Positions 1 to 8,640 are shown, counted from the stretch's first letter. The stretch is DNA of 10,548 nt from Phycomyces blakesleeanus NRRL 1555(-) (GCF_001638985.1 NW_017265198.1:1-10548); one strand, 5' to 3'. Numbers and translations: made by a program. Notes: generated by a model not told the origin, from the letters alone.

Positions 1-666
1 ATCTGATATATATATAAGCTGTTGACCACCAATTGAGTATATATATAAGCTGATGACAGGTGATCTGTACTATATATAAACATATGATATCCAATCTGAT
101 ATACATATAAGTGGATCACAGTCAATCTGATATATATATAAGCTGATGACAGGTGATCTGCACTATATATAAGCATATGATATCCAATCTGATATATATA
201 TAAGCTGATGATAGTCAATTTGGTATATATATAAGCTGTTGTCTGCCAATTGAGTATATATATAAGTTGATGACAGAGGATGTACACTATATATAAACAT
301 ATGATATCCAATCTAATATATATATAAGTGGATCACAGTCAATCTGATATATATATAAGCTGATGATAGTCAATCTGGTATATATATAAGCTGTTAACCA
401 CCAATCTAGTATATATATAAGCTGTTAACCACCAATCTAGTATATATATAAGCTGTTGACCGCTAATTAGGTATATATATAAGCTTATGACAGATGATCT
501 GCACTATATATAAACATATGATATCCAATCTGATATATATATAAGTGGATAACAGTCAATCTCATACATATATAAGCTGAATACTGCCAATCTAGTATAT
601 ATATAAATAAATAATATCTGATCTGATATATATATAAATCAATAACAGTCAATCTATATTATATAT
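1..666. repeat. 31-bp minisatellite with TATATATATAAG core, about 21 units
   Basis: The AAGC/AAGT/AAAC element that follows each TATATATAT core recurs at 16, 47, 78, 109, 140, 171, 202, 233, 264, 295, 326 and on to 636, exactly 31 bp apart, with no indel that I can find. Units fall into recognisable types by the text after the core: a (CTGTTGACCACCAATTGAG), b (CTGATGACAGGTGATCTGCAC), c (CATATGATATCCAATCTGA), d (TGGATCACAGTCAATCTGA) and e (CTGATGATAGTCAATCTGG). The b-c pair recurs starting at units 47, 140, 264 and 481. The units at 388 and 419 are identical. The array continues beyond the left edge, so its true size is unknown. There is no coding content and there are no unique spacers, so it is not a CRISPR array. 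Confidence 0.97.
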
Positions 667-885
667 ATATATTTATCACATCCAATTTACTACTTATATA
701 AGTTAATAAAATATAATATATAATCAATATTAGCCAATAACATTTGATTTATTACTAATATTAGCCTATAACATCTTATCTATCTCTGATATTAGTCAAT
801 ATCATTGGATATATCACATTATATATATTCACACTTGTCAATATCCAAGTCATATCCAATCATCTCGTCAAATATAAGTTACATA
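667..885. repeat. Decayed edge of the 31-bp array
   Basis: The rhythm survives after the clean array ends. ATTAGCC-like cores sit at 730, 761 and 792, again 31 bp apart, and the unit ATTAGCCAATAACATTTGAT lines up with ATAAGCTGATGACAGGTGAT of the clean type-b unit. The perfect TATATATATA core has been lost and substitutions are frequent. After about 820 the pattern is only hinted at. I read this as the old flank of the array, no longer homogenised. The right limit is approximate. Confidence 0.75.
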
Positions 886-988
886 CTCTAATCATATTTA
901 ATCTTTAATTTTATATATATTCACAACTCTTTTATAATCTTTATATGTTTAATAGCAACAATGAAATAATGGTTTTAGTAAAACATAT

Positions 989-1241
989 TTAGATTTTGCT
1001 GCCTAGCTCAAGTGTTATCGCGTTATGTTTTGATTCTGAGCATCCCTGTTTGACCCTGCACGATAGCATCCATTTATTTCGATTTTTTTGCGTCGTTTTG
1101 TCGTTCCCGATCTTGGTTGGTCTTCCTTTTACTATAGCAAAGTCAAAAGGTCAAACCAACTGGGGATCAAGGAGTATATGTGCTATCAAAGATAGAATAA
1201 AAGATACTTTTTATGGATATGAATTGAATTGTCATATATAG
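989..1241. other. GC-richer island with open frames on both strands; possible gene fragment
   Basis: This stretch is clearly less AT-rich than its surroundings. On the plus strand a frame is open from about 996 to 1241 (about 81 codons), hydrophobic in the middle, with no ATG near its start. On the minus strand a frame is open from 1150 down to a TAA at 989-991 (about 53 codons). It reads as a basic, hydrophilic C-terminus containing GRPTKIGNDKTTQKNRNKW and SCRVKQGCSESKHN. A CTATAG that could be a splice acceptor lies near its beginning, at about 1130-1135. I favour the minus-strand reading as a decayed last exon because its composition is more protein-like, but I recognise no family. Either or both frames may be chance. 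Confidence 0.25.
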
Positions 1242-1684
1242 TTTTCTAAACTAATACTGTGCATTATCCACATTAGCTATTATATTATATTTAAATTAAA
1301 GAAAAGTCATTATACTTTGGTTAATGCTCAGGAAGATCTTACTGTGCATAAAGACGTACTGTGGTTAATTATCTTCACATTGTACGGATTCATCAAAATA
1401 ATGTCTGACAGTTTTTTTTGTAATAAAACAACAGTATAATACTACTGTTATGAGTTTTTTTCTTTTAATAATTTGTTTATTAAATTAAAGAGGTGTAAAG
1501 GAAAAGTCTGTTTATATATTAAGAGAAGGTTTGAGATTGCTTGTTATAATAAGACTATTATAAAAGTTAAAATCTCAAGAAATGAATATAAATAGAGATA
1601 TTATAGGTCTAGAGTATATTTTTTATTATAGTATAGCAAACGAAAAAATTAATATAAAATAAACTATTTAGCTGAAGTATAAAA
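1242..1684. other. AT-rich spacer, nothing recognised
   Basis: There are frequent stops in all frames, short poly-T and poly-A runs, and no tRNA-like box, tandem repeat or long open frame that I can see. Confidence 0.6.
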
Positions 1685-2012
1685 TCAACATTTAGTTTTT
1701 AATTTTTAATTTTTTATTATTATTATTTTTGTTTTTTTTTTTATATTTTTGTTTTTATATTTTTTTTCTTATTTTTTTTTATTATTATTATTTTTGTTTT
1801 TTTTTATATTTTGGGTTTTATATTTTTTTCTTATTTTTTATTATTATTTTTTTTATTTTGTTTTTTATTTTATTTTTTATTATTTTTTTTTATTATTTTT
1901 TTATTATTTTTTTATTATTTTGTTTTTTATTTTATTTTTTATTATTTTTTTTCATTTTTTTTATTATTTTTATTATTTATTTATTTATTTATTTATATTT
2001 TATTTTAATGCT
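1685..2012. repeat. Strand-asymmetric T-rich / (ATT)n low-complexity tract with tandem duplications
   Basis: About 330 bp consist almost entirely of T with interspersed A and only a handful of G and C, so the plus strand is nearly pure pyrimidine plus A. Sparse landmark Gs reveal internal duplication. The G at 1731 and the G at 1796 sit in near-identical contexts about 65 bp apart, as do those at 1751 and about 1813-1815. A second pair, at 1860 and 1922, is 62 bp apart. The tract ends in an (ATTT)n microsatellite at about 1975-1996. Long open frames in all three plus frames (Phe/Tyr/Ile/Leu only) are a by-product of T-rich codons and are not genes. Confidence 0.95.
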
Positions 2013-2092
2013 TTTATTATATTTATAATAAATTAGCATTTCAAAAAAATTGTGAATAAACATATTAATATTTTTTAGATAAATTCTATTTT

Positions 2093-2098
<6 letters not shown>

Positions 2099-2124
<26 letters not shown>
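2099..2124. repeat. (AT)13 microsatellite
   Basis: A perfect alternating AT run of 26 bases, followed by GATATTCGG. Shorter AT runs occur near 2524-2535, 3029-3041 and 9000. Confidence 0.95.
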
Positions 2125-2129
2125 GATAT

Positions 2130-2345
2130 TCGGCTAGGGCGGAAATATTTAATTTATTTTAATTTTTACCCACCTGCGCACTATACCAAATCCCGGCGGC
2201 CATCTAATCGTAGCATAATTCAAACCCCGAAAAAATTCTAAAGACCGACAATGCGCCTCTAATGCCACTTTTCTGTTACTCATCTTTATTAGCTATCGAT
2301 AGAGCCAAGAAGCATAGAAATACAATCAGTAGAAGTCGAGAAAAG
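2130..2345 (-). other. GC-richer island with a 44-codon minus-strand open frame
   Basis: CpG-containing, mixed-composition sequence (for example TCCCGGCGGCCATC near 2191) stands out between AT-rich flanks. On the minus strand an ATG at 2283 opens a frame ending with TAA at 2149-2151. It encodes 44 residues including NRKVALEAHCRSLEFFRG and TIRWPPGFGIVRRW. A plus-strand frame ending in a TAA just after ATTC (about 2240) is also open and basic, so strand is uncertain. No family is recognised. It could be an eroded exon or a fragment of a mobile element. Confidence 0.2.
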
Positions 2346-3160
2346 TAGAATTATATGAATTTTATTTTTTGATAAAATATTGATTTCTCAAAAAAAAAAT
2401 AACAAAAAAATAACATTATAAATGCCGACTGAAACCGACATTATTTATTTATTTATTTTTTGGTATCTTGCGTGCCCTTTAACCGAGGCGACAGATTGTT
2501 TAAATAATCTCAATTACAAGAGGTATATATATATATTTGATATTCTTTATATTTTCTGTTGAGAGGTTGAAAAGCTGTAAAAAATATTTTCAATGCAGTC
2601 ATTGGTGCAACGATTCCGGTTGAGGAATGAGGACAGGGGTTTTTTTTCAAGCAGAATAAACAAAAATAATACTCTTATTTATTTATTTATTTATTTATTT
2701 ATTTTATTTTTCTTCTGTGTGCATCTCTTTCAATAACCATACATATTCACATTAACTTGCCATGAAAGTTACATTTGAAATTACTACAATCATACACAGG
2801 CGCACATGTACGCACACACATATTTTACCGAAAACATCTCCAGAAATATATTATATTTGTTAAAAGCGCAACCTTTCCCCAAGACCACGAGCAAGTTTTG
2901 ATATGTACCAACTAGAAAAAAATTACTCGCATTCTCTTTGTATGATAAAGCCACATTATTATCATTTTTTTATTTTATATATTTTTTAGGCTCCCTGTAG
3001 TATATATCGGCAAAAATAGGGATAATCGATATATATATATATTTGAAATGGTAAATAATAAGAAGAGTAGGCGTGTGCAGTGATGGTAACTAATTTTCGT
3101 TTGTCGGTATATACCTTGATCGAAAAATATACTTTTACTGTAAAGGTTTAATACTCATGA
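2346..3160. other. AT-rich non-coding stretch with (ATTT)n microsatellites
   Basis: It holds (TTTA)n runs at about 2441-2460 and 2675-2708, short AT runs near 2524 and 3029, and A-runs around 2390-2412. I see no open frame of note, no RNA gene and no splice-bounded exon. Confidence 0.6.
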
Positions 3161-3167
3161 GAAAAAG

Positions 3168-3404
3168 ATGGTAAGGATAGCGTCTGTACTTATGGCTATT
3201 GTAGAAAGCATATGTACAAAAGAAAAGCTTCCATTTCATGTTAAATCGAGTAATGATAAAGGTGCGTTACATACCAGAAACGAAAGCCAATTTATTGGTG
3301 GGGCAAGTTTTTGTTTACAAATAAAGGGCTTTTATACATTATATACGCTTGGGATAATTCACGGTGATTACAATGGTTCAAAAAATAAGACAGAATATTC
3401 TTAA
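3168..3404 (+). CDS. Hypothetical small ORF, unrecognised (78 aa)
   Basis: An ATG-to-TAA frame of 78 codons in mixed-composition sequence. The product starts MVRIASVLMAIVESICTKEK and is otherwise hydrophilic (SSNDKGALHTRNESQFIGG), ending NGSKNKTEYS. There is no membrane segment, cysteine pattern or domain that I recognise. The ATG is preceded by AAAAAG and directly followed by GTAAGG, which could be a splice donor rather than codons, so part of the frame may be intronic. Codon choice is A/T-ending like the surrounding DNA. I cannot distinguish a real small gene from a gene remnant or chance. Confidence 0.25.
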   Translation: MVRIASVLMAIVESICTKEKLPFHVKSSNDKGALHTRNESQFIGGASFCLQIKGFYTLYTLGIIHGDYNGSKNKTEYS

Positions 3405-3606
3405 CTAATATGAATTTTTATTGTGAAAAGAGTTTATTTTGAGTGATAATAGTATCTGTGATGGCACAATAAGTCAAACTTGTTTTGTAAAGAACTTAAG
3501 GATAAGTAGTTTCACCACAGAAAGTCAACCGGCTTTTTTTTTAAAAAGGAAGAGAACTAGAAAATCATAAAATTACAAGGTAAAGTATAGGACTTTTCTA
3601 CCCCAG

Positions 3607-3691
3607 GGAAAATATGTATGAACAGACAGTACGTATCGCAAGAGAGGTAGACGATTGGCTTATCCCCTGTATGACATGGCTCAATAAATAA
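3607..3691 (+). CDS. Candidate terminal exon, unrecognised (about 27 residues)
   Basis: A good 3' splice site (CTTTTCTACCCCAG, AG at 3605-3606) is followed by a frame running E-N-M-Y-E-Q-T-V-R-I-A-R-E-V-D-D-W to a TAA at 3689-3691. Its ATG at 3614 is possible if it is not spliced. The residues are well mixed and protein-like, unlike the surrounding AT-rich DNA. The stop codon falls inside an (AATA)n microsatellite. The matching upstream exon was not found: the nearest donor, GTAAAG at about 3581, would give an intron of only about 26 nt. Treat it as a possible exon or decayed gene end. Confidence 0.2.
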
Positions 3692-3703
3692 ATAAATAAA
3701 TAA
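3683..3703. repeat. (AATA)n microsatellite
   Basis: Five perfect tetranucleotide units follow GGCTC. The first units encode the end of the open frame above. Confidence 0.9.
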
Positions 3704-3857
3704 TATTTAAATTTTGAGCCACAACAATTAAACGATGCTTTTCCCCATTTTGATTCTTTGTGTAGATAGAATTTTGAACGATTACAAAAGAGTAATAAAA
3801 ATAAATAAGTTATACAACAATGGTAATGTATTTTAAGAGTTAAAAACCATTTACTTC
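3692..3857. other. AT-rich spacer
   Basis: No open frame or motif of interest. Confidence 0.5.
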
Positions 3858-4115
3858 ATGGACGCCAAAGTGAGGATCGATAAGTCCCAAATATTTTCTC
3901 TCATTCGCGTTCATTGTCAGCTAAATTACCTTGGCCTCATCCCGCACATCAAAGGTATCAACCATTTTTTATTCTCATTATTGTTATTCTATACTTCATC
4001 TGTATCCTTCATCACGCGTTTCTTCACTCTGCACAAGAGTCAATGTATTTTGTTTGATGTTAAAAAATTATCTGTTTCTATAGGTGTTTCTATGTGTTCT
4101 CTAACCCTTTTTTAG
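3858..4115 (+). CDS. Hypothetical ORF; only the first third looks coding
   Basis: An ATG at 3858 opens an 85-codon frame. The first 33 codons (MDAKVRIDKSQIFSLI, then a YLGLIPHIK segment) lie in mixed-composition DNA and end at AAAG|GTATCA, a possible donor at about 3955. The remainder is T-rich and encodes a hydrophobic low-complexity stretch more typical of intron or spacer. The minus strand over about 3850-3925 is also open and reads protein-like (NANERKYLGLIDPHFGVHE), with a possible donor AAG|GTAATT on that strand. Strand is therefore unresolved and no family is recognised. It is probably a gene remnant. Confidence 0.2.
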   Translation: MDAKVRIDKSQIFSLIRVHCQLNYLGLIPHIKGINHFLFSLLLFYTSSVSFITRFFTLHKSQCILFDVKKLSVSIGVSMCSLTLF

Positions 4116-4142
4116 GAATCAGAGATCTATTGCACTGAATTT

Positions 4143-4166
4143 AAAAAGAAAGAAAGAAAGAAAGAA
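4143..4166. repeat. (AAAG)n microsatellite
   Basis: Five units of AAAG/GAAA in a purine-only run on the plus strand. Confidence 0.92.
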
Positions 4167-4470
4167 TGAAATAGAAATTGGGTTGTCTAAAATTGCACTC
4201 AACTCAAATTAAATCTTGGTACAGCTGGCGTTTATGTGCGTGAATGAGCAATATAGAAGAAAGGAATAACTACTTGCCTTTCAATATTAGTGGAATCGTT
4301 GTCATAAAGGTGGGCGATGAGGATTGTGATGGTATATAAGTCTTGGTTAGGTGCAACTATACTAATATTATTTTGTTTTTTCGACAGTTGCTTTGTGTTG
4401 GCAGTTTAATTGTTTTCATAAAGAATGATAAAATGGTAAGAAATATAAAAACGTATAAATCCAGTGTTAT

Positions 4471-4659
4471 TTGATTATGCTCTGGATCCGATTGTTTTGC
4501 GTAGGTGCGGGTGTGTGCGCAGAATGCTATCCTTTGATGTACCATATTCATTTATTTACGACAAAAACCGATAATTGCTCATCTATGCCCATCCGCCAAC
4601 TAGTCGAAAAGTTTAGTAGCGTCATTCCAAATGATTTGCACAACTGCTTATTTTCATGA
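4471..4659 (+). CDS. Hypothetical ORF, unrecognised (62 aa)
   Basis: An ATG-to-TGA frame of 62 codons. Residues 1-30 are hydrophobic and cysteine-containing (LFCVGAGVCAECYP), with a weak resemblance to a signal or membrane segment. The end is more polar (SSMPIRQLVEKFSSVIPNDL). A minus-strand frame (4551 down to 4357) overlaps the first part and has no better claim. With no start context, intron signal or family match, this is a weak candidate, possibly a remnant of an older gene. Confidence 0.18.
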   Translation: MIMLWIRLFCVGAGVCAECYPLMYHIHLFTTKTDNCSSMPIRQLVEKFSSVIPNDLHNCLFS

Positions 4660-5928
4660 CAAGTAAGATATATTAGTATAGAAGCATGTCTTTATTTCTC
4701 TTTTTCTTTTTATTCAGCAGCCACTTAAGTGTAAAGTATATTGACCACCTCGAGTGCATTAAAAACTGTACAATAAATACGAAACTTTTGTTGCTAATTG
4801 CTTTATAAATATTTTTGCAATTACATTTAATGCTCTCTACAAGAACCTCTCTGAAAACAAAGATACTATATCTTGCTTTAATTAGAACTATGGATGATTA
4901 ATTAGCATGAACAACAATATTCTACTGTATATATATAATTTCTTAAAGACTACGAGGATATCTGACTCTGAGTATCACATATACAAGTACTCTTTTTTTT
5001 GGTTTTTGGCTTAAATTAAATACAATAGAAGCTGTTAATAAAAGAAGTTAATAGAAAAAACAAAGATAAGTATTTCTATACTGTCAAATATATACAGAGT
5101 TCTGTCGAGTACTATCGTAGTTACTATTTTATTTTTTATTTTATTTTTTGAATTCAAGACATTAGAGCTACAAAGTACTTGTGGCGTCCATTATAATACC
5201 TTGGGCTGGTAATATAAAACGAAACTCACTGGTATCGAGAGCTATATCATTACGAAAGAGTAAAATGCGTACTTAGGGATGTACCTTGTCGTACTTTCCC
5301 TGCCTACTTTACACTCATGTTTTAATGATAATTATCGTTTATTTCTGTACTTTGGTAATTAATATTTTATATATATATATATATACCAACGCCTTTTTTT
5401 GTTAAATATTTAAATTGAAAGGATTGTTCTAACACAAAGGTCGGATGTTTGACTGTCGAGACGTGACCGAAACTTACAAACAATTAGTGTGCTAGATGTA
5501 CAATTAATAATGATATTTATAATATTATGATCAATCTTACTCAGGGGTATTTTAATCAAGATTATTACACCCAAAAGTATTTTACTCAAAAATATTAAAT
5601 GCACCCAACACGTGTTATACTTTTATATTGAACACTATTTGAATAGTAGTTAAAACATTGCTGCAACGAATTGTCAAGCATCGATAGCTAGTATAACCCT
5701 TATTGTCATTATATTAAAAGAGATATATAAAATTCAATTTGTAATTCTTACTAATAGAGACCGTAAGCTTAGTAGAGTTAATTAAATTGATAATAGACTG
5801 ATATATCTCAATAACCAAGACCAAAAAAAATCGTATAAAACATATTTTTATTTTATTTTTATTATCGTAGATAAAGGTACTTCTTCTATTAGATTTCCTG
5901 AAACCGCCACATATAGTATACTTTTTTG
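4660..5928. other. Long AT-rich stretch without a supportable gene
   Basis: It contains an (AT)n run at 5369-5385, poly-T/ATTTT runs near 5130-5150 and 5850-5865, and small palindromes AACACGTGTT (5608-5617) and ACTATTTGAATAGT (5634-5647). A slightly richer patch at 5160-5320 reads on the minus strand as a short open piece (HECKVGREST, then TRYIPKYAFY) before stops, which could be decayed coding DNA. Minus-strand open frames at 5410-5604 and 5714-5989 are Ile/Asn/Lys-rich and look like chance. The 5' end of the transposon that carries the next feature should lie in here, but I could not locate its terminal inverted repeat. Confidence 0.5.
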
Positions 5929-8640
5929 AGAGAAGACGAACCTTTTCAATTTGAGGAAGAGTATGATACTGAGACACCACTATCGTCATTTGACAATAAC
6001 TATCCGGATTAAAGTGAGGAGTCCAACGATGAGAATGAAGCTGACATTGTCGGTGTCATAGTATTTAAAGATACGATGGATTCAGGTATGCACCTATTGA
6101 ACAAAGAAATATACATAAATTATGTTACAGATAATAATGATACTTATCATAGCACTTGCCTTTTTGTAATCCCATATTTGAAAATGGATAGTATTCCTCA
6201 AGTCACTCAACTAATGGCTCTATTTGGTGTTGTCTTTCAAGCGTCTTACTTATTTCAAGCAAGGGGGATCTTCAACACTGAAATTATCCCAGCACTCTCT
6301 TGCTACCTATGAGAAGGATACTGATCCACATGTCACCGTTGATGTATCGAAAATCATGTCTGGATTCGATCTTATGAAAAAAACCGTCTTCAAGTACACC
6401 ATCTGTATCAAACGTGATGTCATATACTTACCAGAGTATCATCAATCCAACTGTTCCTCCGAGAAGCACATTACTCCCCATCTATCTATGACATTAATTC
6501 TCTGTATGCCGGTCCAGCAATTGAGAAGCCAGTCCCTCTCATAGTATTTATTTACAGCTTACTGAGAAAATATCTTGTCGCAACATTTCCACAAAGTCAA
6601 GTCAGATGAGTAATTCGTACACTAGGGATCAAGCAAGACAATAGAAAGTACGACGACGGACGTATACGATGATGCAATTTAGACTAATATGCTCGGTGCA
6701 GCCGACGAGACCTTTGTAAATCATGCCCATTCTCTCATGTTGACATTGAATGTATATTGGTTTAAGCTGTTTGAAGGCCGGACTTATACAGGCAGTGCTT
6801 TGTATTTACTTAACAGCAATTTCCCCAAGGAAGACCAAATGAAACCAGAAAATATTATCCTCGTTGATGTCATGTCTGGTTCAAAGGAAGTAGAGGACGC
6901 CTAGATGGACATATTTCTGGAAACATTTGTTGATGGGATGGTAGACTGTTATGGTGGTAAAGCTGTGAAGACTATCAAGTTCCCTAATGGTACTACTGTC
7001 TATACTGCTATCATGTATGTCGCTTCCGAGATACCTGCTGCTAGAAATACTGCCGGATTCACAGAACATGGCATGTAAACACATATGGCTGTCATAAATT
7101 CAAACGGTATTTCTCCGTAATTACTGCATCAAGTAAGATAATTACTTTGGGTGTGACAATGAAAACTGGGCATCACGGACAGAAGAGATGATTTCCATAC
7201 ATGACAATATGTGGTTTTGCATAGAATCAGATGTAAAAAGAGAAAATTTGGAGAAGCAGAGCGGCATGCAGTTTTCAGAGTTGCATCGCTTACATGATTG
7301 TTGATCTCACGCACAATATATTTCTTATGATAGCGAACCGTATGGTCAGTGTTTGAAATGGCTTTGTATTTTTCCGCTACTGTTATTGCTCGTATACAAC
7401 GCTTTGCTGATGATATTCCTCTTCCTCCTGAATATACCGTCTTATTCGAAAAAGTCACGCCTTAGTTCCTATATATGAAGGCAGGTGAGTGGCGATCGTT
7501 GTGTCTGGTGCATTTTCTGGTGGTGTTGAAGGAGTTTTTGCCCAAAAGTGATTAAAATAACTAGACCAATCTTGCCAAGACATGCCGAAAGTTGAAAGGT
7601 CCATTGAACAAGTACTTACATATAGCCTACGCAGGCCAACCCCTTGGTAAATTTGGGGAATAATGTCAGAGTATTTACGAAAAAAAGGAGTAGCACACCA
7701 AATATGCATTTGTGTGAGTTGATGCTTGACTTTGGTCCGGTCTTTACATTTTGGATGTATAACCTTAAGATATACAAGTATAAGTTAAAAAAAAACATTA
7801 AGACAAACTACCGTAATGGTCTAGAGGTAACATTAATGAGCGTTTTTCCGGAGAATGCGTTCACTGACACTTTTCTTCCTGTGTATTCCATTAATCTTCT
7901 GCTGCGTATAATAAGATTTTCCTAAGGCGTCGCACAAGTGCTATCTGAATCTCATCTACCGTGTCTTCAGTGTATTGATAATGATTATCCTCCTGCATTG
8001 CCATTCGACCTCCAGATGTTCCAGCAAGTCGTCAACAGCCTATGGTACAATGTAATCGGAACTAAGACGTCGCCACCAACTACCATGCCATTGAAGTTAC
8101 AAAATTTGAATGCGATGAAGTATGATTACTCTTAATTGCTATTCAAATTCTATGTCAAGGCTTACCAGAATAATTTTCTTTCTGCGGTGTGGGGAGTATT
8201 TCACTTGGTGAGAATGTGCTGGTAAACATTTGCATTCAGAAGATGAAGAATATTTCGTTGCTTGGCCAGGAGTTCTTTAGTGAACAGAAGAAATATCGCA
8301 GCTCAATTGTGCGGGTTATGTTTTTTTGGTAGGATAGTTGACGACATCTCTAAATTCCCTGGTCAGATTGAGTACATATTTACTTGTCATCAAGATTGGT
8401 AGAATCAAAAGTGTCAACGTTTGGTATTTTAAAAAGATTTGCGACATGCCATTCTGTTAGGATTAAGCCGTTAGTTGGGTAAGGTCTGAATTTGTGGGTG
8501 AGTGGGTTTATTAAGAAGAGTATTGCGTGCATCATCCTGGTGCATCGTCTGCATTCGTATTTCGCGTTGACTACGCACAACATCCAGGGTGGGATCCAAA
8601 AGCGCCTAGTCATCCCACTGCCTAGAAAAGTGGTCACGAA
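5929..8640 (+). pseudogene. Tnp2-like (Transposase_21, CACTA superfamily) transposase relic
   Basis: A decayed DNA transposase, once nuclear, that would have cut and pasted a CACTA/EnSpm-type element. Recognisable pieces follow the family order. An acidic N-terminus (5932-6075, stop TAA at 6010) is followed by a block reading QVTQLMALFGVVFQASYLF (about 6196-6260) and then MSGFDLMKKTVFKYTICIKR (6356-6415, another frame). Next come KPVPLIVFIYSLL (about 6517-6555) and MLTLNVYWFKLFEGR (6737-6781). The family hallmark MKPENIILVDVMSGSKEV is at 6839-6892. Then come ASEIPAARNTAGFTEHG (about 7024-7072), YGCHKFKRYFS (7084-7116), CDNENWASRTEEM, SGMQFSELHRLH, MIVDLTHNIFLMIANRMVSV (7294-7353), MKAGEWRSLCLVHFLVVLKE, STPNMHLCELMLDFGPVF and ISLLGQEFFSEQKKYRSSIV (about 8249-8308). 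The tail contains VDYAQHPGWDPKAPSHP. The pieces switch between all three plus frames with in-frame stops at 6010, 6607, 6680, 6902, 7076, 7302, 7354, 7463, 7553, 7562, 7661, 7923, 8133 and 8330. The total of about 2.7 kb (about 900 codons) matches a full-length family member. It is non-functional. The ends and TIRs of the element were not found. Confidence 0.92.

Noticed and set aside
1..666. CRISPR array
   Set aside because: The repeats are direct and adjacent with no unique spacers, and the context is eukaryotic. The period is the unit itself.
1729..2036. Three overlapping plus-strand ORFs of 65-99 codons
   Set aside because: They consist only of Phe, Tyr, Ile, Leu and a few Cys because the DNA is T/A low complexity. 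All three frames are open at once, which is a composition artefact.
5633..5647. CACTA motif as the left terminus of the transposon
   Set aside because: CACTATTTGAATAGT includes CACTA, but I found no matching TAGTG-ended inverted repeat on the right side of the relic, and the motif is short enough to be chance.
5714..5989. Minus-strand 91-codon ORF
   Set aside because: Its first part overlaps the acidic N-terminus of the transposase relic on the plus strand, and the rest is Ile/Lys/Asn-rich AT sequence without coding character.
6881..7798. Minus-strand ORFs of 60-109 codons within the transposase relic
   Set aside because: They are antisense shadows. The plus strand carries the recognisable Tnp2 motifs across the same interval.
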